Of a DNA stretch of 64,000 bases, positions 7,957-16,820 are shown in pieces; position 1 is the stretch's first letter, and each line of letters begins with the position of its first letter. The position numbers and the translations under genes are program-made. Source of the DNA: CAVUDO01 sp963740255 (GTDB lineage: Bacteria; Actinomycetota; Actinomycetes; Mycobacteriales; Cryptosporangiaceae); the NCBI GenBank assembly GCA_963740255.1, contig CAVUDO010000005.1:124001-188000 (forward strand), given 5' to 3'. Below the pieces are notes generated by a model that worked only from the letters and a program-made list of their open reading frames with translations, was not told the origin of the DNA and searched no databases.

Positions 7957-8134
7957 ACCTTCATCATATGTTCTTGACTCACGGACGGCGATCGTCATCT
8001 TGCCGAAATTACTAGGCAGCAGCTCGCCGAGCGGGTTTCGTCGGCAGTCTGTGGACAACGCGGGCGCGCGAGACAGCACGAAAGAACAGGCCAGGCGCCC
8101 CCGCCCGCAACCGGGGACGCCGCGCCTTCCGAGG

Positions 8135-8539
8135 TCAGATCACCGCGGTGACGTCGAACTCGACGAGCGCGCCGGGCTCCCCGAGTGCCTCGACACCGAC
8201 CATCGTGGTGGGACGCAGCGGGTCGACTCCGAGCCGCGCGGCCACCCGTCCGAGCCCCTCGCCGAGCGCCTGGATCATGTCCGGCTTCCAACCGACCACG
8301 TAGATGGTGGTCTTCGCGACATCGGCGAAGCTCGCACCAGCCGCCTCGAGCGCGATCGAGACGTTGACCAGCGCCTGCTCGGTCTGGGCCGCGAGGTCGC
8401 CCGCACCGACCAGGTTGCCCTCGGCGTCCTGGGCGATCTGACCGGAGAGGTAGACCGTGCGACTGCCGCTCGCGATGCCGACGTGGGCGTAGCCCTGTGG
8501 TTCGACCAGCCCGGCCGGGTTGATCAGCTCGACTGCCAT
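8135..8539 (-). CDS. RidA family protein (YjgF/YER057c/UK114)
   Basis: 134 residues with the family pattern: VELINPAGL at the N-terminus, YLSGQIAQDAEGNLVG, DLAAQTEQALVNVSIALEAAGASFADV, and the closing PTTMVGVEALGEPGALVEFDVTAVI. RidA members are trimeric enamine/imine deaminases or related regulators. In place of the catalytic Arg of canonical RidA (CxxR-V), the strand reads PTTMVG, so this belongs to another Rid subgroup of unknown substrate. GAGGAG precedes the ATG. It diverges from a TetR gene, with a long palindrome between them. Confidence 0.88.
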   Translation of the reverse strand: MAVELINPAGLVEPQGYAHVGIASGSRTVYLSGQIAQDAEGNLVGAGDLAAQTEQALVNVSIALEAAGASFADVAKTTIYVVGWKPDMIQALGEGLGRVAARLGVDPLRPTTMVGVEALGEPGALVEFDVTAVI

Positions 8540-8569
8540 GTGAATGCTCCTCTGGTGGTTTCTGTGCGC

Positions 8570-8596
8570 CTGCACAGTAACACTGTTACTGTGCAG
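8570..8596. promoter_or_regulatory. 27-bp perfect palindrome, TetR operator between ridA-like and tetR genes
   Basis: Each arm is 13 bases (CTGCACAGTAACA and its complement) around a single central C, with no mismatch. It lies 30 bases before the RidA start and 32 bases before the TetR start. The size and symmetry are those of a TetR dimer or double-dimer operator, so it would control both divergent genes. Confidence 0.85.
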
Positions 8597-8628
8597 AGAC
8601 ATCGTTGTAGCAGAAGGATTGCCGACCG

Positions 8629-9285
8629 ATGGCCCGAGCCGAGAACGCCTACGAGCTGGCCCAGAGCCGTGGACGCGCGGAGCTGCGGGGCGCCCTGCTC
8701 GATGCCGCCAGCCGGCTGCTGGCCGCCGAGGGCGTGGCGGCGTTGACCATGCGCAGGGTGGCCGCCGAAGTCGGCTGTTCCACGACCGTGCTGTACACCA
8801 TGTTCGGCGGCAAGGACGGCCTGGCGGACGCCCTCTACCGGGAAGGCTTCGAACGGTTCCGTCGCCGCCTGGCGCAGCTCGCGCCCGACCCGGACCCGCT
8901 GGCACACCTGTACGAGATTTCCGCGGCCTACCGGGCCAGCGCGCTGGCCGACCCGCACTACTACCGGGTCATGTTCCTCCAGGCGATTCCCGGCTTCGTT
9001 CCGGACGACGAAGCGCTGGCCGCCGCCGACGCGGGGTTCGAGGTGCTGATCGACTGTGCCCGCGCCTGCGTCGACGCCGGTGTCTTCGTGCCCGCCGACC
9101 CGGGGGAGATCGCCCAGGTGCTGTGGGCGGCGGCGCACGGCGTGGTCAGCCTCGAACTGGCGGGCCACCTCGACAGCGAAGCGGCCCCCCGCTGCTACGA
9201 AGCGGCGACGCGCGCCTCGATCGCCTGGTTCCTCCGCCCGGCGAGCCAGGCGGCCCTGACGCCAGCGACGCCCCTCTCCACCTGA
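8629..9285 (+). CDS. TetR/AcrR family repressor
   Basis: 218 residues. The N-terminal helix-turn-helix is ALLDAASRLLAAEG, then ALTMRRVAAEVGCSTTVLYTMF, at residues 22-65, followed by GGKDGLADALY. The C-terminal ligand domain contains YRASALADPHYYRVMF, the pattern of the TetR_C_13/WHG-type group. ATG at 8629. It very likely represses itself and the divergent RidA gene through the palindrome just upstream. The ligand is unknown. Confidence 0.9.
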   Translation: MARAENAYELAQSRGRAELRGALLDAASRLLAAEGVAALTMRRVAAEVGCSTTVLYTMFGGKDGLADALYREGFERFRRRLAQLAPDPDPLAHLYEISAAYRASALADPHYYRVMFLQAIPGFVPDDEALAAADAGFEVLIDCARACVDAGVFVPADPGEIAQVLWAAAHGVVSLELAGHLDSEAAPRCYEAATRASIAWFLRPASQAALTPATPLST

Positions 9286-9408
9286 CGCCCTGGCGATGCC
9301 GGAGGATCGCGACGCATGGTGGAACTCCGCCCCTTCGGCCTGCGCGCCTGAACCAGTTCGCGCGGCCGCGGCACCGCCAGCCGGGCCCGCGTCCGGGCCG
9401 CACCGAGG

Positions 9409-11076
9409 TCAGGTGCCCGGGTCGCCTTCCCGCATCGGGACGCGGACGCCGCGGGCGGCGGCGACCTCGGCGGCGGCCTCGTAGCCGGCGTCCACGTGCC
9501 GCATCACGCCGGTGCCGGGGTCGTTGGTGAGCACCCGTTCGATCTTCTCCGCGGCCAGCGGCGTGCCGTCCGCGACGGTCACCTGGCCGGCGTGGATCGA
9601 CCGGCCGATGCCGACCCCGCCGCCATGGTGGATCGACACCCACGACGCGCCGGAGGCCACGTTCAGCATCGCGTTGAGCAGCGGCCAGTCGGCGACCGCG
9701 TCCGAGCCGTCCAGCATCGCCTCGGTCTCGCGGTAGGGGCTGGCGACCGAGCCGCAGTCGAGGTGGTCGCGGCCTATCACGACGGGCGCGCGCAGCTCGC
9801 CGCTGGCCACCATGTCGTTGAACCGCAGGCCGGCCCGGTCGCGTTCGCCGTAGCCGAGCCAGCAGATCCGCGACGGCAGGCCCTGGAAGTGCACCTTCTC
9901 GCCGGCCAGCCGGATCCAGCGGGCCAGCGGCTCGTTCTCCCCGAACAGGTCGAGCACGGCCTCGTCGGTGGCCGCGATGTCGGCCGGGTCGCCCGACAGC
10001 GCCGCCCAGCGGAACGGCCCGCGCCCCTCGCAGAACAGCGGCCGGATGTACGCCGGCACGAACCCCGGGAAGTCGAACGCCCGTCCGTAGCCGGCCAGTT
10101 GCGCCTCGCCCCGGATCGAGTTGCCGTAGTCGAACACCTCCGCGCCGGCGTCGAGGAACCCCACCATCGCCTCGACGTGGACGGCCATGCTGGCCCGTGC
10201 CCGTACGGTGAACCCGGCCGGGTCCTTCTCCCGCTCGGCCGCCCAGTCTTCGAACGGCATGCCGGCCGGGAGGTAGAACAGCGGGTCGTGCGCGGACGTC
10301 TGGTCGGTGACGACGTCCACCTCGACCCCGCGGGCGAGCAGTGCGGGCAGCACCTCGGCGGCGTTGCCCAGCAGCCCGATCGACAGCGGCTGCCTGGCCG
10401 CCTTCGCCTCGGCCGCCCGCCGCAGCGCGTCGTCCACGTCGTCGGCCTGGACGTCGAGGTACCCGTGCTCGATCCGACGCGCGATCCGGCCGGGGTCGCA
10501 CTCGACGCACAGCACCACGCCGCCGTTCATCGTCACGGCCAGCGGCTGCGCGCCACCCATGCCGCCCAGGCCGGCAGTCAGGGTGAGGGTGCCCGCCAGC
10601 GTGCCGCCGAACCGCTTGGCGGCCACGGCCGCGAACGTCTCGTACGTGCCCTGGAGAATGCCCTGGGTGCCGATGTAGATCCACGAACCCGCGGTCATCT
10701 GGCCGTACATGGTCAGGCCGGCATGCTCCAGGCGCCGGAACTCCTCCCAGTTGGCCCAGTCGGGAACCAGGTTGGAGTTGGCCAGCAGCACCCGCGGCGC
10801 CCACTCGTGCGTGCGGAACACGCCGACCGGCCGGCCGGACTGGACGAGCAGCGTCTCGTCGTCGGCCAGCGTGGTCAGTGTCCGGGCGATCGCGTCGAAC
10901 GAGGGCCAGTCCCGGGCCGCCTTGCCGGAGCCGCCGTAGACGACCAGGTCGTCGGGCCGTTCGGCCACCTCGGGATCGAGGTTGTTGTGCAGCATCCGCA
11001 GCGCGGCCTCCTGCGGCCACGACCGCGCCGACAACGTGGTGCCGCGGGCCGCGCGCACCGGCCGGGGACCGGACAT
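9409..11076 (-). CDS. hutU: Urocanate hydratase (urocanase)
   Basis: 555 residues, the normal urocanase length, from an ATG at 11076 after GAGGAGG. It converts urocanate to imidazolonepropionate with tightly bound NAD. Seen: PQEAALRMLHNNLDPEVAE near the N-terminus, MTAGSWIYIGTQGILQGTYET, the glycine-rich TLTAGLGGMGGAQPLAVTMN NAD loop, the catalytic region FCEGRGPFRW with the conserved Cys, and DCGSVASPYRETEAM and IHHGGGVGIGRSIHAG near the end. It is separated from the other hut genes by 2.1 kb of unrelated genes. hutH is not in the window. Confidence 0.96.
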   Translation of the reverse strand: MSGPRPVRAARGTTLSARSWPQEAALRMLHNNLDPEVAERPDDLVVYGGSGKAARDWPSFDAIARTLTTLADDETLLVQSGRPVGVFRTHEWAPRVLLANSNLVPDWANWEEFRRLEHAGLTMYGQMTAGSWIYIGTQGILQGTYETFAAVAAKRFGGTLAGTLTLTAGLGGMGGAQPLAVTMNGGVVLCVECDPGRIARRIEHGYLDVQADDVDDALRRAAEAKAARQPLSIGLLGNAAEVLPALLARGVEVDVVTDQTSAHDPLFYLPAGMPFEDWAAEREKDPAGFTVRARASMAVHVEAMVGFLDAGAEVFDYGNSIRGEAQLAGYGRAFDFPGFVPAYIRPLFCEGRGPFRWAALSGDPADIAATDEAVLDLFGENEPLARWIRLAGEKVHFQGLPSRICWLGYGERDRAGLRFNDMVASGELRAPVVIGRDHLDCGSVASPYRETEAMLDGSDAVADWPLLNAMLNVASGASWVSIHHGGGVGIGRSIHAGQVTVADGTPLAAEKIERVLTNDPGTGVMRHVDAGYEAAAEVAAARGVRVPMREGDPGT

Positions 11077-11242
11077 GGAGCCTCCTCGGGTCGAACGCCT
11101 CGTCCTGCTGACGCGCTGCCGGCGCTGGTCGCGGCGACCCACCCATGGTGTCGGAAACCCCGGACCGCATGCCACCGGGCCGTCCGGACGTGGACGCTTC
11201 CTGGAACGTCGACGGGTCACGCCACCGCCCGACCGGCGGTGG

Positions 11243-11992
11243 TCAGCCGTTGATCCCGTCGGCGTCCGGAGCCAGCGAGTCGTCCGGCCCGACCGGCCAG
11301 GCGTCCAGACTGGGCACCGCCAGGACGGCGTCGACGAGTTCGCGGCTCCCCCCGACCAGCGTGGAGTCGCCGTCGACCCCGGTCGTGACGTACCAGGCCC
11401 GGTCGGTCGGCCAGAAGACGTGGGGCGAGCGGGCGTCGAACCAGTCAGCGGACGGCCGCCAGCCGATCTCCAGCGCACCGTGCAGCGGGCCGGTCAGCAG
11501 CAGATAGGTGCAGTCGCCCAGGCGTAACCAGGGCGGGTCCACCACCGGCGCGGACGCGGACGCGCCGCCGCCGTCGTCGGGGTCGGGCCCGCCGGTCGGG
11601 CGCTGGCCGTTCCACAGGCAGAAGTGGCAGTCTCCGGGCGTCGTCGTGTGCAGGGTGAGCAGACCGCACAGCGCGGCCAGTGCCTCGGCGTGCAGGTTGC
11701 CCCGGTCCGGCACCGACCCGGACCACGAGCCGTGCACGCCGTCCGGCGTCGCCGATGCCACCAGGCGATGCCACTGCATGAGCGGGTGAGCGCGTCGACC
11801 CGTGGCCGCGGCCACCTGCGACCAGGTGGACGGCGTGCCGTCGGCCTGGCGGACGGGGTGGCAGATCCGCCCGTAGGCCGGGTAGAGGTCCGGGACAGCC
11901 CTGGTCACCGTGCCGCGCCCGCCGGTGAGCCGGGGAGCGATCCAGGCCGCGCCGGCGACGTCCCCGCTGACCCGCAGCGTTCCACTGTGCAT
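11243..11992 (-). CDS. Hypothetical protein of 249 residues
   Basis: Start at the ATG at 11992, after AGGA. The N-terminal third reads PAYGRICHPVRQADG and TWSQVAAATGRRAHPLMQWH, the centre has a Pro/Gly/Asp/Ser linker, and the C-terminal half has the pattern PWLRLGDCTYLLLTGPLHGALEIG followed by SPHVFWPTDRAWYVTTGVDGDSTLVGGSRELVDAVLA. That C-terminal motif recurs in a family of uncharacterised actinobacterial proteins known to me only as hypotheticals. No signal peptide or membrane segment. It is monocistronic between hutU and a divergent small membrane protein. Confidence 0.75.
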   Translation of the reverse strand: MHSGTLRVSGDVAGAAWIAPRLTGGRGTVTRAVPDLYPAYGRICHPVRQADGTPSTWSQVAAATGRRAHPLMQWHRLVASATPDGVHGSWSGSVPDRGNLHAEALAALCGLLTLHTTTPGDCHFCLWNGQRPTGGPDPDDGGGASASAPVVDPPWLRLGDCTYLLLTGPLHGALEIGWRPSADWFDARSPHVFWPTDRAWYVTTGVDGDSTLVGGSRELVDAVLAVPSLDAWPVGPDDSLAPDADGING

Positions 11993-12242
11993 AGAGTTTG
12001 TTCCTACTCCCTCGCCACAACCCGACCGCGGGCGCGGGGCTGCCACGGAATCGGTACATGTCCCCAGATACTTCACGGCCGTCGGATCGGTTCACTCACG
12101 GCGCGACTCAGACCCCGGGCGTGGCCGGGGTGGGTTTCCGCCCGCGGACACGCGGGCAACCAGGGTGGGTGGCACCTGCGCGGGGAACGGGCGCGGAGGG
12201 GCCAGGATGAACGGGCCGGCCCGACGAGGAGGATGGAGCACC

Positions 12243-12503
12243 GTGGGCGAGAAGATGATCGCGCGAATGCTGGCGGGCGCCGCGGTGGCGGCGGCCGCGA
12301 TGGTGGCGAAGAAGGCGCTCGACGGCAGCTGGCGCGTCGCCACCGGCGGCCGGCCGCCGACCGACCCGGAGGACCCGGACGTGGCCTGGAAGGAAGCCGT
12401 CGCCTGGGCGCTGCTCTCCGGTGCCGTGATCGGCATGGCCCAGCTCGCCGCCGCCCGCGGCGCCCACAAGTTCCTCCGCAACCGCCGCGCCGTCCGCGCC
12501 TGA
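12243..12503 (+). CDS. DUF4235 small membrane protein
   Basis: 86 residues with two hydrophobic stretches, MLAGAAVAAAAMVAKKAL near the N-terminus and EAVAWALLSGAVIGMAQLAA near the C-terminus, then an Arg-rich end. The spacing and the PEDPDVAWKEAVAWA segment match DUF4235, a family of small actinobacterial inner-membrane proteins of unknown role. GTG at 12243 is chosen because GAGGAGGA lies about ten bases upstream; an ATG at 12207 would add 12 residues. Confidence 0.8.
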   Translation: MGEKMIARMLAGAAVAAAAMVAKKALDGSWRVATGGRPPTDPEDPDVAWKEAVAWALLSGAVIGMAQLAAARGAHKFLRNRRAVRA

Positions 12504-12557
12504 CCGCCCACGTTCCGGCAGTTCCGGCGGCGGGTGACCGAACTCTCGCGGCAGCGA

Positions 12558-12589
12558 GGTTACTGGCGGGTCACCTCCGGCGTTAGGCT
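12558..12589 (+). promoter_or_regulatory. Operator-like GGTTAC-N6-GTCACC and promoter of the Fe-S oxidoreductase
   Basis: GGTTAC (12558-12563), six bases, then GTCACC (12570-12575) forms an imperfect 18-bp dyad. A -10-like TAGGCT follows at 12584-12589. The start codon is 93 bases further on. The same half-site spacing occurs twice ahead of the acyl-CoA dehydrogenase at 46.5 kb, which suggests one shared regulator. Confidence 0.45.
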
Positions 12590-12681
12590 TCGCCGACGTA
12601 CGTCCGGCCTGCTCACCGTGCCCACGACCGCGTGCGGCGCACGCACACGCTGGCGCCCACCGCCCAGGAGGACCCGCCCGT

Positions 12682-14868
12682 ATGGACGCCGTCCAGATCG
12701 TCACGGCGAGCATCAGCGTCGTCGTCAGCGTGGTCGCGCTCGCGCTGGTGGCGCGCACCGTGGCCCGGATGGTGCGCACCCTCCGGCTCGGCGCCGCGGA
12801 CCCCACCCGCACCGACGCCCCGCTGCGCCGCACCGTCACGATGCTCACCGAGACGCTCGGCCACACCCGGATGCTGCGGTGGACGCTCGTCGGGGCGGCC
12901 CACTGGTTCGTGTTCGTCGCGTTCGGGGCGCTGCTGCTGACGCTGGCCGAGGCGTACGGGGAGGTGTTCGACCCGACGTTCGAGCTGCCGCTGATCGCCG
13001 GCTGGACGCCGTACGGGCTGGCGATGGAGGCCGTCGCGCTGACCGGCGGCCTGGGCATCCTCACGCTGATCGTGGTCCGGCTGCGGAACCTGCCGTCGCG
13101 GCCCGAGCGGAAGTCCCGGTTCGCCGGCTCCAGCATGTGGCAGGCGTACTACGTCGAGTACACGATCCTCGCGATCATCCTGTGCGTCTTCGCGATCCGG
13201 GGACTGAAGGTGGCCACCGGCCACTTCGACCACCCGGTCTGGGCGACACCGGTCAGCCATGCCGTCGGTGCGGTGCTGCCCGCCAGCCTGACGGCGATCA
13301 GCGCCGTGGCGCTGGTGAAGATCGTGGTGTCGATGGCGTGGTTCGCCGTGATCGCACTGAACATCACGATGGGCGTGGCCTGGCACCGGTTCACCGCGTT
13401 CTTCAACATCTACTTCAAGCGGAACGCCTCCGGCGCGGTGGCGCTCGGCGCGCTCAAGCCGATGATGTCGGACGGCAGGCCGCTGGACTTCGAGCAGGCC
13501 GACCCCGAGACGGACACCTTCGGCGTCGCCCGGGTGGAGGACTTCACCTGGAAGGGCCTGCTCGACTTCACCACCTGCACGGAGTGCGGCCGGTGCCAGT
13601 CGCAGTGCCCGGCCTGGAACACGGCCAAGCCGCTCTCGCCGAAGCTGCTGGTGATGGCGCTGCGCGACCACGCGTACGCCAAGGCGCCCTACCTCCTGGC
13701 CGGCGGCGGCAAGAACCTGGCCGGGGAGGAGCAGGCGTCGGCCGGGCAACTGGCCGGCGTGCCCGCCGCCGCGCTGGCCGAGGCGGACCGGCCGCTGGTC
13801 GGCGGCCCGGAGGCGAACGGGGTCATCGACCCGGACGTGCTCTGGTCGTGCACCACCTGCGGTGCCTGCGTGGAGCAGTGCCCGGTCGACATCGAGCACG
13901 TCGACCACATCGTCGACATGCGCCGCTACCAGGTGCTGATCGAGTCGAACTTCCCGTCCGAGGCCGGCGTGATGCTGCGCAACCTCGAGAGCAAGGGCAA
14001 CCCCTGGGGCGCCAACCCGAACGACCGCGAGGACTGGACGCGCAAGCTCGACTTCGAGGTGCGCAAGGTCGACGCGGGCCAGGCCGTGCCCGACGACGTC
14101 GAGTACCTGTACTGGGTGGGCTGCGCCGGTGCGCTGGAGGACCGGGCCAAGAAGGTCACCCAGGCCGTCGCGACGCTGCTGCACGAGGCCGGCGTGGAGT
14201 TCGCGGTCCTCGGCACGGGCGAGACGTGCACCGGCGACCCGGCCCGCCGGCTGGGCAACGAGTTCGTGTTCAGCATGCTCGCCGGCCAGAACGTCGAGAC
14301 GCTCAACGCCGCGTTCGGCGACCGGGAGAAGCCGCGGCGCAAGATCGTCGCCACCTGCGCGCACTGCTTCAACACGCTGGCCAACGAGTACCCGCAGCTC
14401 GGCGGCGCCTACGAGGTGGTGCACCACACCGAACTGCTGTCCACGCTGGTCGGCGACGGGCGCCTGACACCGGTCACCCCGCTGGACGCGAGCCTGACGT
14501 TCCACGATCCGTGTTACCTCGGGCGGCACAACCGCGTGTTCACCCCGCCGCGCGAGGTGCTGCGGAGCCTTCCGGGCGTCACGTACACCGAGATGCCGCG
14601 GTTCAAGGAGAACTCGTTCTGCTGCGGCGCGGGTGGAGCTCGCATGTGGATGGAGGAGAAGATCGGCAGGCGGATCAACGTCGAACGCACCGAGGAAGCG
14701 CTCTCCACCGACCCGGACATCGTCGCGATCGGCTGCCCGTTCTGCCTGACGATGCTCTCGGACGGCGTGACGGGCGCGCAGGCGTCCGGCCAGGCGAAGG
14801 ACTCGGTCGAGGTTCTGGACGTCTCCCAGATCCTGCTCCGCTCGATCCAGCCCGGCGCCGCCTCGTAG
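12682..14868 (+). CDS. Membrane-bound (Fe-S)-binding oxidoreductase, HdrD/GlpC-like
   Basis: 728 residues. Residues 1-230 contain several membrane helices (for example VVSVVALALVARTV and LAIILCVFAIRGL) as in NarI-like domains. Two 4Fe-4S motifs follow: CTECGRCQSQCP near residue 299 and CTTCGACVEQCP near 391. The last 250 residues carry two CCG-type domains with HDPCYLGRHN and NSFCCGAGGARMWMEE. This architecture matches the actinobacterial protein family around mycobacterial Rv0338c, thought to pass electrons from acyl-CoA dehydrogenases or other donors to the quinone pool; the donor here is not shown. GGAGGA precedes the ATG. Confidence 0.9.
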   Translation: MDAVQIVTASISVVVSVVALALVARTVARMVRTLRLGAADPTRTDAPLRRTVTMLTETLGHTRMLRWTLVGAAHWFVFVAFGALLLTLAEAYGEVFDPTFELPLIAGWTPYGLAMEAVALTGGLGILTLIVVRLRNLPSRPERKSRFAGSSMWQAYYVEYTILAIILCVFAIRGLKVATGHFDHPVWATPVSHAVGAVLPASLTAISAVALVKIVVSMAWFAVIALNITMGVAWHRFTAFFNIYFKRNASGAVALGALKPMMSDGRPLDFEQADPETDTFGVARVEDFTWKGLLDFTTCTECGRCQSQCPAWNTAKPLSPKLLVMALRDHAYAKAPYLLAGGGKNLAGEEQASAGQLAGVPAAALAEADRPLVGGPEANGVIDPDVLWSCTTCGACVEQCPVDIEHVDHIVDMRRYQVLIESNFPSEAGVMLRNLESKGNPWGANPNDREDWTRKLDFEVRKVDAGQAVPDDVEYLYWVGCAGALEDRAKKVTQAVATLLHEAGVEFAVLGTGETCTGDPARRLGNEFVFSMLAGQNVETLNAAFGDREKPRRKIVATCAHCFNTLANEYPQLGGAYEVVHHTELLSTLVGDGRLTPVTPLDASLTFHDPCYLGRHNRVFTPPREVLRSLPGVTYTEMPRFKENSFCCGAGGARMWMEEKIGRRINVERTEEALSTDPDIVAIGCPFCLTMLSDGVTGAQASGQAKDSVEVLDVSQILLRSIQPGAAS

Positions 14869-14968
14869 CCAACCGTCACGTCCGTCGGCATCGATCGGAT
14901 GCGGCTCGATGGGGAGTGTGCGGCCCGGCGCGTCGGGATCGTCGGCGGTCGCGCGGCATAATCAACGC

Positions 14969-15208
14969 ATGGGAGAACGTGACCGTCCGTCTGAGAACGA
15001 GCCGGCGACCTGGCAGGGACTGCCCCAGACCGTTCACGACCCGGTCGGGCCCGCCGGCCAGATCGAGCAGGTGGGCAGGATGGTCAGCGGACGGGAATGG
15101 ATGCGCGGCGGCTGGCGCCGGGTCGTGGTGGTGGTCGGCCTGGTGCTGCTCGCCGTGCTCGCCGTGACGATCGGGTACCTGGTCGTCGTGAGCCCGGGAT
15201 CGGCATAG
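14969..15208 (+). CDS. Small single-pass membrane protein
   Basis: 79 residues: a charged, Pro-containing N-terminal half (ERDRPSENEPATWQGLP) and one strong hydrophobic helix near the end (VVVVVGLVLLAVLAVTIGYLVVV). It starts at the ATG at 14969, just 27 bases after an AT-rich CATAAT that could be a -10 element. No family recognised. Possibly a membrane anchor or regulatory peptide; nothing else can be said. Confidence 0.6.
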   Translation: MGERDRPSENEPATWQGLPQTVHDPVGPAGQIEQVGRMVSGREWMRGGWRRVVVVVGLVLLAVLAVTIGYLVVVSPGSA

Positions 15209-15266
15209 AAGCACTTCGGCCGCCTGACACGGCCCTTTCGGGGGGACGCCCTGCCGGAAGGGTGCG

Positions 15267-15704
15267 TTACATCCAGGTCCAGCCCGCCAGCTGGTGGCGG
15301 AGGTAGTCGAACTCGGCGAGGGGGACGGTGCGCTTGAGGCGGATGCTCCGCCCGCCGGCCCGGAACCAGAGACCGCGGTGTTGCCGCCGCAGCGGGAACT
15401 TCTTCTCGTAGGCCCTCGCCTCGTGCGGACGCCACACCAGCCCGCTCATCGCCGAACAGATCTGGCCCACCTGATGGTCCAGTGGCCCCGACCGGAGGTG
15501 GTGGATGACCCAGGCGGGGTTGACCGCCCCGCTCACCTCGACCTTGATGAAGCCCGCCGCCGCCCAGGCAATCTCGCCGGCCAGGTTCGTCGGGCGCTCG
15601 GTCGGCACGAACGCGGCATATCGGGCCGTAGCCACGACCACGCCCTTGCCGACAGTCACCCCACCCGGCGTGAAGTAGCCCTGTTCGATCAACGCCCAGT
15701 CCAT
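15267..15704 (-). CDS. Hypothetical protein of 145 residues
   Basis: Begins MDWALIEQGYFTPGGVTVGKG and looks like a compact soluble alpha/beta protein. The middle has VEVSGAVNPAWVIHHLRSG and a basic C-terminal half (RPHEARAYEKKFPLRRQHRG). ATG at 15704 selected; longer readings upstream have no ribosome site. No family recognised. It stands alone between a plus-strand membrane protein and the divergent Pro-rich gene. Confidence 0.6.
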   Translation of the reverse strand: MDWALIEQGYFTPGGVTVGKGVVVATARYAAFVPTERPTNLAGEIAWAAAGFIKVEVSGAVNPAWVIHHLRSGPLDHQVGQICSAMSGLVWRPHEARAYEKKFPLRRQHRGLWFRAGGRSIRLKRTVPLAEFDYLRHQLAGWTWM

Positions 15705-15875
15705 GCGGGTGAGGCTACCGAGCCGGCACCACCCGGCGGAGCTCCTCGTTCCCAGCGTCCGGCGCTCGGCAGGGTCGCGGCGGCCAGCGCTGTGACCTGG
15801 GGATACTCCGCTAGCCACGGGGCTCTACCCTGTGAGCCGCCGGACCGGCCGGTGACAGGGCCCGAGGAGACGACC

Positions 15876-16792
15876 GTGACCTACCCACCCCAGCCACCAC
15901 AGGGATGGAACCCCGCCGGGGCCCCGTCGTCCGGATCCGGTCACGCTGGGCAATCCGGGTACGTGCCCGGCCCCCACCCCCCGGCCGGCCAGCGGCCTCC
16001 GCACGGCGCGCCGCCCCGTACGGGCAGCAACCCCCGCCGTACGGGCAGCAACCCCCGCAGTACGGACAACAGTCCCCTTACGGCCAGCCGTACCCACAGC
16101 AGCCTCCGCAGGGCCCGCCACCCGGGTACGGCGCGCCGCCTCCGTACGGACAGCAGCCTGGGTTCGGCCCTCCGCAGGCGCCGCCGCCGTTCCAACTGCC
16201 CGTGCGCAAGACGAGCCGTCTGTGGCTGGTCTCCCGCATCGTGGCGGGCGCGCTGGTGCTGGTGCTGCTCCTGTGCGTAGGCGGCTTCGCGCTCCTGGAC
16301 AAGGTGACGGGGGGCGACAACCCGTCCGCGGTGCGCACCGCGGCCGCGAACGCCAGCACCGGACCGGACGGGCCCGCGCTGGCGGCCTTCGAGGATCCGG
16401 AATTAAAGGACTTCGCCCGGATCGGCGCGAACAAGGCCCAGAAGTGCGAGAAGTACACCGAGAAGATCGACGACGCGAAGGAGGCCAAGGTCTGCTCGTT
16501 CGCCGGCGGCAACGACATCCTCTACGTCCGCTTCACCTCGCAGTCCGAGAAGAACACCTACCGCTACTCGGCCCGCACCGGGTTCGACGGCCACACCGTG
16601 AAGGTCGACGAGGACACGCACTGGGCGAACTCCGAGGGCGAGGAACAGGGAGTGTTCATCACCGGGGTCAACCGCGAGGACGACACCCGCTATCTCTACT
16701 GGGACTCCGACGACGCACCGGTCTCCGCGCAGGTCTTCACCGACTCCAAGGACGAGGCCGCCACCGAGAAGTTCTGGAACGACCACCACTGA
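15876..16792 (+). CDS. Pro/Gly/Gln-rich membrane-anchored protein, reading frame broken at 16014-16017
   Basis: GTG at 15876 has GAGGAG six bases before it and opens MTYPPQPPQGWNPAGAPSSG with a Pro-rich start. At the CCCC run at 16014-16017 the frame must shift by one base to enter the frame that continues as PYGQQ repeats, a membrane helix (LWLVSRIVAGALVLVLLLCV) and a 150-residue extracellular domain ending at 16792. One added C in the run would join both parts into a single natural protein. The extracellular domain has two Cys and acidic loops but no family I know. Either an assembly error or a slippage-prone locus. Confidence 0.7.
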
Positions 16793-16820
16793 CCCCGCGA
16801 CGCCGCCGGGGGACGCCGAC

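Noticed and set aside
12613..14529. A 638-codon minus-strand frame over the Fe-S oxidoreductase
   Set aside because: Antisense shadow, no motifs; the plus strand has all Cys motifs.
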